Source: Kangiella koreensis DSM 16069
GTDB lineage: Bacteria > Pseudomonadota > Gammaproteobacteria > Enterobacterales > Kangiellaceae
Assembly (NCBI RefSeq): GCF_000024085.1
Contig: NC_013166.1
Location: 2,046,001 to 2,110,000 of the forward strand
Length of the DNA: 64,000 bases
Reading direction: 5' to 3'
Under the pieces are notes generated by a model, which did not search any database, had not been told where the DNA came from, and saw only the letters and a list, made by a program, of their open reading frames with translations. Both the position numbers and the translations under genes were made by a program. This document shows positions 54,529-63,318 of the stretch, in pieces. The stretch's first letter is position 1; each line of letters begins with the position of its first letter.

Positions 54529-56445
54529 TTACTCTGAAATTTCAGACTTTTCTCTAAAGGTTTTCATTAAACCTTGAAGTTCGGCTTGAGCATTAACATT
54601 TGCTAAGCGCTGAGCAATTTGCTTACGAGTTGCTTCATCCATAGTGCTAGGGTCTGGATATTGAACTGCCTGCACTTCAATAACAGCATAATCACCATTG
54701 AATAATGGTTCAACGGCTCGTATAACCTCGCCTTCTTTGGGAGGCTGTAAAGCAAAAATTGCGTTAGAGAGATCAAACTGCACAGAAGAACCACGAGCCT
54801 TCAATGCTTCACTTTCAGTCCAGCTTAACTCTTTGGTCGCTAACAACTGCTCAGCAGAACCGCCAGCTTCCAACTCAGCTAACACCTGTTCAGCATAAGC
54901 TTTTGTGGCCTCGGCAATTTTTTCTTCTTTTAAGGTATCAACGACAATTTGTTTAACTTCTTCCAAAGGTTGAACTTGCGAAGGCTGATAGTCTTTAACA
55001 GTCAGGTAAACTATATCATCCTGGCTTAGCTCTATCATGTCGCTGACCTCTGTCGACTCTAGGATAGATGCTGAAAAAGCCTTCTCAAGAAACACTGGGT
55101 TATCAGCAATACCTGTCGCAGAATCTTTACTAAACAATCCTGTCTCTTGAATCTCAAGCTCGACTTGCTCAGCAAACTTTTCCAGGTCATCGCCATACTC
55201 AAACAATTTTTCGTTTAAGATTGCCTGCTTTTCAAAGAATATTTTTTGAGCCTGCTCAAGGGCCAATTGCTGGCGAATCTCATCTTGTACATTTTCAAGT
55301 GGTGATACATCAGCTGCCTTCTTATCCACTAACTTAATAATGTGATACCCAAATTGAGATTCAACCAAATCGGTGACATCGCCTACATTCTCTAAAGCTA
55401 AAGCGGCAGCTTCGAACTCAGGCACCCAACCCGTACCGGTTGGGTTGTCATCAGATGTTGGAACGGCATCGACCCAATCTAATTGGCCACCGTTTTCGCC
55501 ACTGAAGGTGTCACTGGAGTGCTCCTTTGCCAGCTCAGCAAAATCAGCACCCTGTTCAATATCACTTAGCAAGCTTTGAGCTTTACTCTGAGCATCCTCG
55601 ACAGAGCTATCAATCAAAATATGAGCCACGAGAATCTCGGCTGGATCCTGGTAGTTAGCTTTATTCTGCTCATAAAATGAAGTTATTTGCTCGTTGGAAA
55701 CATCAGCCATAAGATCTTGGCTCAGCTCAGTCAGAGACAAGCGAACATAACGCAAGTTAACCATCTCTGGTTGTTCAAATTGAGTTTGATTTTGCTCGTA
55801 ATACTCTTTCACTTCACTATCGGAGACATCTACCGAATCAGAAAATGCCTCACGGGCCACTCGTACATAACCAACATCGCGAGTTTGTTCCTGAAGCTGA
55901 TAATATGCTTCAACTTCAAAGTTCAGCGCAAAGTTACTGGCCCCAACTCCTTGCTCAAGTTGTTCCTGAGCAATTTGCTGACGTGCAAACTGGCGAAAAC
56001 GTTCCTCAGACCAACCTTGCTGAGCCAGAATCATTTTTGCCTGATCTGCTGAATAGACCCCACCGATCTGGAATGCTGGGAACTCTCTGGCCCATGCCTT
56101 AATCTGCTGCTCCGAAGCCGTCAGTCCTGCTTTCGTTAAATTGGCTCGTAGCACTTGTTCAGAAATAAGCTGCTCTTTGATTTGTTGACGTAGTAACTGC
56201 TGACTGGCTTCTGTTGCATATTGCTGCTCAAACTGGTCACCCATTTGACGGCGAACGTTGTCTACTCTTTGCTGAATCTGGGCATTAGTAATCTCCGCCC
56301 CTTCAACTTCAGCGACTTTATCTGGGTTACCGCTAAACAAAGTACCTGTGAAATAGCCTGCGAAGATAAAGAAAATGATGATAACAAACAACACCACCTT
56401 CATTATTGGCCCTTGCATGCTTTGCTGTATTCTTTCCAACATCAT
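54529..56445 (-). CDS. ppiD: Periplasmic folding chaperone PpiD
   Basis: Inner-membrane-anchored chaperone at the Sec translocon exit. The 638 aa length is typical. An N-terminal membrane anchor lies at about 14-34 (IMKVVLFVIIIFFIFAG), followed by a SurA-N-like region (about 35-200). A parvulin PPIase domain (about 265-370) carries AEILVAHILID, GENGGQLDWV and SQFGYHIIKL, and a second helical C-terminal domain ends the protein. Start ATG 56445 or 56442. It has its own promoter-like element (TTAACT-17-TATAAT) upstream. lon-hupB-ppiD order is conserved, here with two tRNA genes inserted. Confidence 0.95.
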   Translation of the reverse strand: MMLERIQQSMQGPIMKVVLFVIIIFFIFAGYFTGTLFSGNPDKVAEVEGAEITNAQIQQRVDNVRRQMGDQFEQQYATEASQQLLRQQIKEQLISEQVLRANLTKAGLTASEQQIKAWAREFPAFQIGGVYSADQAKMILAQQGWSEERFRQFARQQIAQEQLEQGVGASNFALNFEVEAYYQLQEQTRDVGYVRVAREAFSDSVDVSDSEVKEYYEQNQTQFEQPEMVNLRYVRLSLTELSQDLMADVSNEQITSFYEQNKANYQDPAEILVAHILIDSSVEDAQSKAQSLLSDIEQGADFAELAKEHSSDTFSGENGGQLDWVDAVPTSDDNPTGTGWVPEFEAAALALENVGDVTDLVESQFGYHIIKLVDKKAADVSPLENVQDEIRQQLALEQAQKIFFEKQAILNEKLFEYGDDLEKFAEQVELEIQETGLFSKDSATGIADNPVFLEKAFSASILESTEVSDMIELSQDDIVYLTVKDYQPSQVQPLEEVKQIVVDTLKEEKIAEATKAYAEQVLAELEAGGSAEQLLATKELSWTESEALKARGSSVQFDLSNAIFALQPPKEGEVIRAVEPLFNGDYAVIEVQAVQYPDPSTMDEATRKQIAQRLANVNAQAELQGLMKTFREKSEISE

Positions 56446-56525
56446 GGCTGAAATTACCTATTTGTTAAATCTTCAGTCCGAACTGTAATCTTTAATTGTT
56501 ATTCAAACAACGGAGTTTAGCAAAG

Positions 56526-56554
56526 ATTATAACTGTTATTATTGCTTCAGTTAA
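56526..56554 (-). promoter_or_regulatory. Putative promoter for ppiD
   Basis: Minus-strand TTAACT (56554-56549), 17-base spacer, TATAAT (56531-56526). The -10 is consensus. A start near 56519 leaves about 75 bases to the ATG. It lies downstream of the tRNA-Asp terminator, so ppiD appears to be an independent unit. Confidence 0.65.
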
Positions 56555-56607
56555 TCCTCTGCGATGAGAGCTCACTTACTTACAGCAAGCCCATAGACAT
56601 CAAGATA

Positions 56608-56636
56608 AAAAAAACGCGCCTTGAAAGGCGCGTTTA
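56608..56636 (-). terminator. Intrinsic terminator after the tRNA genes
   Basis: Minus-strand AAACGCGCCTT, loop TC, AAGGCGCGTTT, followed by more Ts to 56607. It sits right after the 3' end of tRNA-Asp and would end the hupB-tRNA transcript. Confidence 0.88.
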
Positions 56637-56641
56637 GTTTC

Positions 56642-56718
56642 TGGCGGAGCGGACGGGACTCGAACCCGCGACCCCCGGCGTGACAGGCCGGTATTCTAAC
56701 CAGCTGAACTACCGCTCC
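56642..56718 (-). tRNA. tRNA-Asp (GTC)
   Basis: A 77-base cloverleaf read on the minus strand: acceptor GGAGCGG pairs with CCGCTCC, the anticodon stem CCGGC/GCCGG encloses CTGTCAC with anticodon GTC (56684-56682), and the T-arm carries GTTCGAGTC. The 3' CCA is encoded (56644-56642). A terminator follows directly. Confidence 0.96.
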
Positions 56719-56766
56719 TAAATTGTCGTTTTACGGACGCCATGCCCTAAAGTAGCTCAAGAAACA

Positions 56767-56842
56767 TGGTGGGTGGTACTGGGCTCGAACCAGTGACCCT
56801 CGCCTTGTAAGGGCGATGCTCTCCCAACTGAGCTAACCACCC
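56767..56842 (-). tRNA. tRNA-Val (TAC)
   Basis: A 76-base cloverleaf on the minus strand: acceptor GGGTGGT pairs with ACCACCC, the anticodon loop TTACAAG carries TAC (56809-56807), and the T-loop reads GTTCGAGCC. CCA is encoded (56769-56767). It lies 13 bases after the hupB stop and 48 bases before tRNA-Asp, with no separate promoter seen. Confidence 0.96.
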
Positions 56843-56855
56843 GTAAAAACGGCGG

Positions 56856-57128
56856 CTAGTTTACCGCGTCTTTAAGAGCTTTGCCAGCTTTAAAACCAGG
56901 AACTTTTGCAGCCTTAATCTGAATAGTTTCACCTGTTTTTGGGTTACGGCCTGTACGAGCAGCACGTTCTTTAACAGCGAAAGTACCGAAACCAACTAGA
57001 GATACCTGCTCGCCTTTTTGTAATGAATCTGTTATTGCGCCTAACATAGAGTCTAGTGCACGACCTGCAGCTGCTTTAGAGATATCCGCGCCGGCTGCGA
57101 TAGCGTCGATTAGTTCTGATTTATTCAC
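56856..57128 (-). CDS. hupB: DNA-binding protein HU-beta
   Basis: A 90 aa nucleoid-associated histone-like protein that bends DNA as a dimer. The sequence starts [22 protein letters not shown] and contains the arm motif [19 protein letters not shown] with the intercalating proline, ending [12 protein letters not shown]. Start ATG 57128 with AAGGGG upstream. It is 170 bases downstream of lon with its own strong promoter (TTGACA-18-TATAAC), and its transcript probably continues through tRNA-Val and tRNA-Asp. Confidence 0.97.
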   Translation of the reverse strand: MNKSELIDAIAAGADISKAAAGRALDSMLGAITDSLQKGEQVSLVGFGTFAVKERAARTGRNPKTGETIQIKAAKVPGFKAGKALKDAVN

Positions 57129-57215
57129 TCACTTTCCCCTTTTATTTCGAGTAATTAGATGTACAAAAAATAAGCAGTAATTATTAGCGTTCTACTGCAC
57201 AACTCAAGGTCTGCT

Positions 57216-57245
57216 GTTATATCAACTGAGCCTTTTATGTGTCAA
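57216..57245 (-). promoter_or_regulatory. Promoter for hupB
   Basis: Minus-strand TTGACA (57245-57240), an 18-base spacer and TATAAC (57221-57216). The -35 is perfect consensus. It lies just after the lon terminator and about 88 bases upstream of the hupB ATG. Confidence 0.78.
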
Positions 57246-57266
57246 GAAAATTTCCGACAATCGGCT

Positions 57267-57293
57267 AAAAAGCCCACTAATTGCGGGCTTTTT
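57267..57293 (-). terminator. Intrinsic terminator after lon
   Basis: Minus-strand AAAAAGCCC (57293-57285), a nine-base loop and GGGCTTTTT (57275-57267), starting six bases past the lon stop. This separates lon from hupB transcription. Confidence 0.85.
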
Positions 57294-57298
57294 GAGCA

Positions 57299-59707
57299 TT
57301 AGTGAGCATGTAGCTTGTCTTGTTCTTCGCCTTTTGCTGTTTCTGCATCAGCTGTTTCTGCGACCGTTCTGGTGATTGGCTCGGGTGGACGCTCTAAAGC
57401 AATATCAATAACCTCATCAATCCACTTGACACAAACTATCTTCAAATCCTTCTTAATATTCTCTGGAATATCAGCAAGGTTACGTTCATTCTCTTTAGGG
57501 ATAATTACCGTTTTAATGCCACCTCTATGGGCTGCCAACAGCTTCTCCTTGAGTCCACCAATCGGTAGCACCTCTCCTCTCAAAGTGATTTCACCAGTCA
57601 TGGCTACATCCTTTCTAACCGGGATATCAGTCAAGCTGGAAATCAGAGCTGTACACATTCCAATACCTGCACTTGGACCATCTTTAGGAGTAGCTCCTTC
57701 GGGAACGTGGATGTGAAGATCCTTTTTTTCATAAAAGTCGGGCTCAATACCTAATGCTAGACAACGACTTCTGACAACCGTCAAAGCAGCCTGAATCGAC
57801 TCCTTCATTACATCACCCAGCTGTCCAGTATAGGTTGTTTTACCTTTGCCATTCACGACAACAGACTCAATAGTAAGCAACTCACCTCCGACCGACGTCC
57901 ACGCAAGTCCAGTGACTTGGCCCACCTTATTTGACTCACCAGCTCGGCCATAATCGAATGTTTTAACTCCTAGATATTGATCGAGATTTTTCTCATCAAC
58001 CTTTACCGTTTTCTCGGGCTTATCTGCTAACAACTGTTGCTTGACTGTTTTACGGCACACCTTAGAAATTTCACGCTCCAGATTCCGAACCCCAGCTTCA
58101 CGGGTGTAGTAACGAATGATACCTGTAATAGCTGAGTCATCCATCTTCAGCTCGCCTTTCTTAAGACCAGCATTTTTCATCTGCTTAGGTACTAGATAAC
58201 GCTTTGCAATTTCGAGCTTTTCAGCTTCGGTATAACCAGGAATACGAATAACTTCCATCCTATCCAATAAAGGCGCTGGAATATTCATAGAGTTCGATGT
58301 TGCAACAAACATCACCTCAGACAAATCGTAATCAACCTCTAGATAATGATCATTGAAAGTATGATTCTGTTCAGGATCAAGTACTTCTAACAATGCAGAA
58401 GAAGGATCACCGCGCATGTCCATGGACATCTTATCAATTTCATCCAGCAAGAATAGTGGGTTTTTAACGCCAACTTTACTCATTTTCTGCATTAGCTTGC
58501 CGGGCATGGCACCAATATAGGTACGACGGTGACCTCGTACTTCAGCTTCATCACGAACGCCACCTAGAGCCATACGAACATATTTACGCCCTGTAGCGCG
58601 CGCAATTGATTGCCCTAGTGAGGTTTTACCAACACCAGGAGGGCCAACCAAACAAAGAACTGGCCCTTTCAGCTTTTTAACCCTTTGTTGAACGGCTAAA
58701 TATTCAAGGATGCGATCCTTAATTTTTTCTAAACCATAGTGATCTGCATCCAACGTCTCTTCAGCGTGCCTCAAATTATGCTTAACACGCGTCCGTTTCT
58801 TCCAAGGCATACCTAGCAACCAATCGATGTAACCTCGCACTACGGTAGCCTCAGCAGACATGGGAGACATCATTTTCAGTTTCTTCAATTCAGCTTCAGC
58901 TTTTTCCTTCGCTTCCTTGGACATTCCGGATTCTTCTATTCGCTGCGCAATTTCTTCATGCTCAGAAACCGTTTCCTCGCCCTCGCCTAATTCTTTCTGA
59001 ATCGCCTTAATCTGTTCATTCAAATAATATTCACGTTGATTTTTTTCCATCTGCCCTTTAACACGGCCACGAATACGCTTTTCTACTTCCAATAAATCCA
59101 TCTCACTTTCCATCTTGGCCATCAATTGTTCAAGACGGTCAGAAACATTTTCCATTTCAAGGATTTGTTGTTTGTCTTCGATTTTTAGTGACATATGTGC
59201 AGCGATACTGTCAGCCAAGCGACTCGGGTTTTCAATTCCAGAAAGTGTCGTTAAAATTTCACCTGGGACTTTTTTATTCAACTTTACATATTTATCAAAG
59301 CTACTTAAGGCTGCTCGGGACAAAGCATCTGCCTCATCATTATGTTCCGCATCCGATGGGATTAGCTCTATCTCAGCGACAAACATGGGGTCGGTATCAA
59401 CGTACCGCTTCACTTTCGCTCGCTGCACACCCTCGACCAAAACTTTAACATTACCATCTGGCAGTTTAAGCATCTGTAAAATTGTCGCCACACAGCCATA
59501 ATCATAGATTTGCTCAGTATCAGGCATATCTTCAGTGGCTTCACGTTGAGCAACCAGCATAACCTGCTTGTCGCCATTGGTTGCCTCTTCCAAGGCCAGG
59601 ATTGACTTCTCGCGACCAACAAACAGTGGAATCACCATATGTGGAAAAACCACGACATCTCGCAGTGGTAGCAGAGGAAGTTGTTTGGTAGTAGTTTCTG
59701 TTTGCAT
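57299..59707 (-). CDS. lon: ATP-dependent protease Lon
   Basis: Cytoplasmic AAA+ protease that degrades damaged and regulatory proteins. The 802 aa protein has the LON substrate-binding domain (about 10-205, [20 protein letters not shown]), a coiled-coil linker, the AAA+ module with Walker [12 protein letters not shown] and Walker [11 protein letters not shown], and a C-terminal serine-lysine protease domain with the catalytic serine in [11 protein letters not shown]. Start ATG 59707. It follows clpX by 106 bases containing two hairpins; in many relatives clpX-lon are adjacent too. Expression may be heat-inducible, but I see no convincing sigma32 site here. Confidence 0.98.
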   Translation of the reverse strand: MQTETTTKQLPLLPLRDVVVFPHMVIPLFVGREKSILALEEATNGDKQVMLVAQREATEDMPDTEQIYDYGCVATILQMLKLPDGNVKVLVEGVQRAKVKRYVDTDPMFVAEIELIPSDAEHNDEADALSRAALSSFDKYVKLNKKVPGEILTTLSGIENPSRLADSIAAHMSLKIEDKQQILEMENVSDRLEQLMAKMESEMDLLEVEKRIRGRVKGQMEKNQREYYLNEQIKAIQKELGEGEETVSEHEEIAQRIEESGMSKEAKEKAEAELKKLKMMSPMSAEATVVRGYIDWLLGMPWKKRTRVKHNLRHAEETLDADHYGLEKIKDRILEYLAVQQRVKKLKGPVLCLVGPPGVGKTSLGQSIARATGRKYVRMALGGVRDEAEVRGHRRTYIGAMPGKLMQKMSKVGVKNPLFLLDEIDKMSMDMRGDPSSALLEVLDPEQNHTFNDHYLEVDYDLSEVMFVATSNSMNIPAPLLDRMEVIRIPGYTEAEKLEIAKRYLVPKQMKNAGLKKGELKMDDSAITGIIRYYTREAGVRNLEREISKVCRKTVKQQLLADKPEKTVKVDEKNLDQYLGVKTFDYGRAGESNKVGQVTGLAWTSVGGELLTIESVVVNGKGKTTYTGQLGDVMKESIQAALTVVRSRCLALGIEPDFYEKKDLHIHVPEGATPKDGPSAGIGMCTALISSLTDIPVRKDVAMTGEITLRGEVLPIGGLKEKLLAAHRGGIKTVIIPKENERNLADIPENIKKDLKIVCVKWIDEVIDIALERPPEPITRTVAETADAETAKGEEQDKLHAH

Positions 59708-59732
59708 GAATGTTTAATCCTGAATAAGTAAT

Positions 59733-59805
59733 AAAAAAGGGGCGAAGTTAAACTCCTCCCCTTTACTCAGCTATATTTGTTCACCATCAAGCTCTGTTGC
59801 TTGAT
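59733..59805 (-). terminator. Two hairpins between clpX and lon, the second a terminator
   Basis: The second hairpin on the minus strand, AAAGGGG (59764-59758) with CCCCTTTTTT (59742-59733) around an imperfect inner stem, is a typical T-tailed terminator. Just before it, ATCAAGC (59805-59799) pairs with GCTTGAT (59792-59786) but lacks a T-run. Together they end or attenuate the clpX transcript before lon. Confidence 0.7.
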
Positions 59806-59813
59806 ACTGAAGG

Positions 59814-61082
59814 CTACTCAGCAGCTGCTTGTTGCTGATTGTCATAAATTAGTAGAGGCTCAGCCTCACCTTTTACAACAGCCGCATCAATACACACTTT
59901 GCTGACGCCTTCGAGGGAAGGTAAGTTATACATGGTGTCTAATAAAATTTCTTCAAGGATTGAACGTAATCCACGAGCCCCGGTTCTTCGTTGCATTGCC
60001 TTATGAGCAATCGCAACCAGCGCATCTTTTCGGAACTCAAGATCAACATTCTCCAATGAAAACAACTTACTATACTGCTTGGTCAATGCGTTTTTAGGTT
60101 CAATAAGAATTCGAACAAGCGCCTCTTCATCAAGCTCCTGTAAAGTTGTAACAATTGGTAAACGACCAATAAACTCAGGAATCAAACCGAATTTGACCAA
60201 ATCATCAGGCTCGACTGCTTTTAGCATTTCGCCAATTGCCCTGCCTTCTTTAACCTGCTTAACGTCAGCACCGAAACCAATACCACCCTTTTCGGTTCTC
60301 TCTTGTATGATTTTTTCCAGACCAGCAAAGGCGCCGCCACAAACAAACAAGATATTTCCAGTATCTACCTGTAGAAACTCTTGCTGCGGATGCTTGCGCC
60401 CGCCTTGCGGAGGAACTGACGCAACAGTACCTTCAATTAGTTTAAGCAAGGCCTGCTGAACACCTTCACCTGACACATCACGAGTAATAGAAGGGTTATC
60501 CGATTTACGAGAAATCTTATCGATTTCATCAATGTAAACGATTCCGCGCTGTGCTTTTTCAACATCATAATCACATTTTTGCAGCAGTTTTTGAATGATG
60601 TTCTCTACGTCTTCACCGACATAACCAGCTTCGGTTAAAGTGGTTGCATCAGCCATAGTGAAAGGAACTTCAAGCATCCTGGCCAAAGTTTCAGCTAATA
60701 GGGTTTTACCACTACCAGTTGGACCGATTAGCAGAATATTACTTTTCCCTAGTTCAACATCTTTATGCTCACTAGAGGCAGGTTCACTTTCCAATCGTTT
60801 GTAATGGTTATAAACAGCTACCGACAATACTTTCTTGGCGCGATCCTGACCTATGACATATTGCTCAAGAAACTCAGCTATTTCTTGTGGCTTAGGTAAA
60901 TGACTGCGCGATTCTTTTGCCGCAATCTCCTGAATTTCTTCAATAATAATATCATTGCACAGATCCACGCATTCATTACAAATGAACACTCTTGGACCGG
61001 CAATAAGCTTTTTCACTTCATGTTGGCTTTTACCACAGAAAGAGCAATATAACGTTTTGTTGTCTGAGTTATCGCTACTCAT
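59814..61082 (-). CDS. clpX: ATP-dependent Clp protease ATP-binding subunit ClpX
   Basis: AAA+ unfoldase that feeds substrates to ClpP. The 422 aa protein has the N-terminal zinc finger with C13, C16, C35 and C38, Walker A GPTGSGKT, Walker B YIDEIDK, the sensor region with [14 protein letters not shown], and the IGF-type loop for ClpP docking, [10 protein letters not shown] being nearby. Full length and intact. Start ATG 61082 with GAGGT upstream. Unlike the usual tig-clpP-clpX order, no clpP or tig lies upstream; the next gene is divergent. So clpP must be elsewhere or absent from this locus. Promoter-like TTGAAT-16-TACTAA at 61185-61158 is weak. Confidence 0.97.
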   Translation of the reverse strand: MSSDNSDNKTLYCSFCGKSQHEVKKLIAGPRVFICNECVDLCNDIIIEEIQEIAAKESRSHLPKPQEIAEFLEQYVIGQDRAKKVLSVAVYNHYKRLESEPASSEHKDVELGKSNILLIGPTGSGKTLLAETLARMLEVPFTMADATTLTEAGYVGEDVENIIQKLLQKCDYDVEKAQRGIVYIDEIDKISRKSDNPSITRDVSGEGVQQALLKLIEGTVASVPPQGGRKHPQQEFLQVDTGNILFVCGGAFAGLEKIIQERTEKGGIGFGADVKQVKEGRAIGEMLKAVEPDDLVKFGLIPEFIGRLPIVTTLQELDEEALVRILIEPKNALTKQYSKLFSLENVDLEFRKDALVAIAHKAMQRRTGARGLRSILEEILLDTMYNLPSLEGVSKVCIDAAVVKGEAEPLLIYDNQQQAAAE

Positions 61083-61390
61083 CGCTACCTCAAAAGACTG
61101 TCGTTACAGTCTGTTAGACATTTTCCACTAGCCGTAAAACGGCATTTCTTGAGCTGTTTAGTATGGCCGAACCTTGAAAATTCAAGGCGTAACGCCCCTT
61201 TTATTTCTCATTACTAATTACAGTATCAAAATAATTACTTCAACAAAAGCACAAATCCCTCTACTTAGTGTCTAATCCATAATAAATACAGTACCTTTAG
61301 CGAAGGTATCGATAGTTTTCCAATATGCTAATATCATTAAATATATTTTAACGTACTCCTTATAAATAAGAGATACCAAGAGGCAGACCA
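61083..61390. promoter_or_regulatory. Divergent intergenic region between clpX and the phosphatase-kinase gene
   Basis: This 308-base gap holds no gene. On the clpX side it has four short dyads: GACTGT/ACAGTC (61096-61111), GCCGT/ACGGC (61131-61143), CCTTGAA/TTCAAGG (61172-61187, over the possible -35) and GGCGT/ACGCC (61186-61196). Near the other gene is TACCTT/AAGGTA (61292-61308), and an AT-rich stretch runs up to the AAGAGG ribosome binding site before ATG 61391. Promoter assignments are weak. Confidence 0.45.
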
Positions 61391-63286
61391 ATGGGCCATA
61401 TTACCCCTACATTATTCAAGGCATTTTTGTTTTTAACTCTGGTGTTCGGCGGCATGCTTCACGCCCAGCCCGGACAGAGTAAAACAGTAGTTTTAACTGA
61501 TGTTCATGGCGACTTTAATACCTTGGTCAATCTTCTAAAGTCCACCGATGTCGTAAACAATGAGTTAAACTGGACCGGTAGCACTACTACCCTCATCAGC
61601 CTGGGAGATAATCTTGACCGAGGTGCTGAATCGCGCAAGGTCGTAGACCTGTTCATGCGGCTTGAACAAGAAGCTTCAAAGAGTGGAGGCAATGTTATTG
61701 TCTTACTTGGCAACCATGAAATCATGAATATCATTGCAGATCTTCGTTATGTCTCTGATCAGGAGTTCCTTGCTTTCAAACCCGAAGAGTCAGCCAGCTA
61801 CCGAAAATCGGTCTACGAAGACTTTCTAAATTACTCTAAACTTGCTCATTCTGATGGCAGTCAGGAAAGCTTTAATAAGCTGTATCCACCCGGTTATTTT
61901 GGTTTGGTTGAAGCCTTCTCACCTTCGGGAAAATATGGCAAATGGCTACTTGAAAAGGACACTATTAAAGTATTTAAAGATCGGCTTTATCTACACGCAG
62001 GAATATCTGAGGAGCTACTCGGCCTAGGTTTAACAGAGCAACAAATCAATAATCAAATTCGCCAAACTGTTAGGTTATACGCAGAACTCTATCACGAATT
62101 TATAGGGTTGGGATTATTTAAGCATTATTTCAATAAGCGACAAAGAATCGAAGTTCTGGAAGCGCTCCTGGCGGGAAAGATTAAACAGGATAGATTTTCC
62201 AAAAGAAGCATACTGAAAAAAGCCGAAGAGTTTATTCAGCTCTCTCAATCACTATTAATTACCACCCAGGGACCAGTTTGGTATCGTGGAAATATCTATT
62301 GCCATGAATATATGGAAAGCAAAACAATAGAAAAAGCCTTTGATCACTTTCAAGTTAATCAAATTCTAGTTGGTCATACACCAGATGATAGCCGGGAAGC
62401 CCGCTCTCGATTTAATGGGAAATTGATTCTTCTGGATACGGGTATGCTGCAAACCCATTATAAAGGGCATCCCACAGCAGCAGTCATTGAAAAAGATAAA
62501 CTACGTTTAGTAAACTTGGATGATCCCAATAATACAGAACCAAAGCCCGACCCTGTTAGGAAACCACTCTTCCCAAACCAACTAAGTGATCAATACCTGT
62601 CTCAGTATTTTGAAAGCGCAAATGTAGTTTCAGAAATACCGTTAGAAGACTTCTTCAGTAAGCCTTTAAAGCTAACTTTTGAGCATCAAGGCTTACAACA
62701 TAGTGTGATATTTAAATATCTTGATAGCGACCCAAAGCTGGAAAGTAAAAGGAAGTATTCTCGACAAGATAACTTTGCAGATCGTTTCTTGTATGATTTG
62801 GCTGCTTATAAGCTGGACCGACTATTAGGCCTTTACTTGGTTCCCTATACGGCACCCTTTAAATACAAAGGACAGAGTGGCGTGATTCAATACTGGATTG
62901 AGGATTCGATTAGCAAAACAGAGTTAATCCAAAACAAGCAGCAACTTCAAAGCTATTGTTCTGCTAAAGATGAACAAGCATTAATGCATGTTTTTGATTT
63001 GTTAATCCATAATGATGACAGAAATACGGGCAACGAACTTTATAGTCTAGACACTGGCTACCTATGGCTTATTGATCATTCAAGAAGTTTTCGAAATCAA
63101 TATATGTTACCAAAATATGATCTTCCCCCGCTGAGCAGTCTCTCGCTGCAATTTGAGCAGGCCTTGAAGTCCTTATCTAAGCAATCACTCGAAGAAGAAT
63201 TAGGCTCACTTTTGAACGCGAAGCAAATTGCTGCCCTGCTCAAAAGAAGAGACAAAATATTAGAAACTTATAGTAAAAACCAATAA
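61391..63286 (+). CDS. Secreted calcineurin-like phosphatase fused to Fam20C-like kinase domain
   Basis: A 631 aa protein. A signal peptide (about 1-25, ending LHAQ) predicts export. The N-terminal half is a PPP-type metallophosphoesterase: DVHGD (37-41), GDNLDRG (72-78), GNHE (107-110), H202 in LHAG and H329 in VGHT. The C-terminal half (about 400-600) matches the motif order of Fam20C/HipA-like kinases: K442 in VIFKY, RFLYDLAAYKLDRLLGL (465-481), VFDLLIHNDDRNTGN (534-548) with catalytic-type D543 and N548, and LIDHSRSF (560-567) with metal-type D562. This assignment is from motif reading; the two halves could oppose each other on one substrate. Start ATG 61391 with AAGAGG. Divergent from clpX, convergent with a transporter-like gene. 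Confidence 0.85.
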   Translation: MGHITPTLFKAFLFLTLVFGGMLHAQPGQSKTVVLTDVHGDFNTLVNLLKSTDVVNNELNWTGSTTTLISLGDNLDRGAESRKVVDLFMRLEQEASKSGGNVIVLLGNHEIMNIIADLRYVSDQEFLAFKPEESASYRKSVYEDFLNYSKLAHSDGSQESFNKLYPPGYFGLVEAFSPSGKYGKWLLEKDTIKVFKDRLYLHAGISEELLGLGLTEQQINNQIRQTVRLYAELYHEFIGLGLFKHYFNKRQRIEVLEALLAGKIKQDRFSKRSILKKAEEFIQLSQSLLITTQGPVWYRGNIYCHEYMESKTIEKAFDHFQVNQILVGHTPDDSREARSRFNGKLILLDTGMLQTHYKGHPTAAVIEKDKLRLVNLDDPNNTEPKPDPVRKPLFPNQLSDQYLSQYFESANVVSEIPLEDFFSKPLKLTFEHQGLQHSVIFKYLDSDPKLESKRKYSRQDNFADRFLYDLAAYKLDRLLGLYLVPYTAPFKYKGQSGVIQYWIEDSISKTELIQNKQQLQSYCSAKDEQALMHVFDLLIHNDDRNTGNELYSLDTGYLWLIDHSRSFRNQYMLPKYDLPPLSSLSLQFEQALKSLSKQSLEEELGSLLNAKQIAALLKRRDKILETYSKNQ

Positions 63287-63318
63287 CTTTGAGGAATTAC
63301 AATCCACTCATTGTCGCC

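Noticed and set aside
55687..56052. 121 aa plus-strand open frame
   Set aside because: It is antisense to ppiD, which has a complete chaperone domain order on the other strand.
57315..57716. 133 aa plus-strand open frame
   Set aside because: It is antisense to the protease domain of lon and shows the composition typical of a shadow frame.
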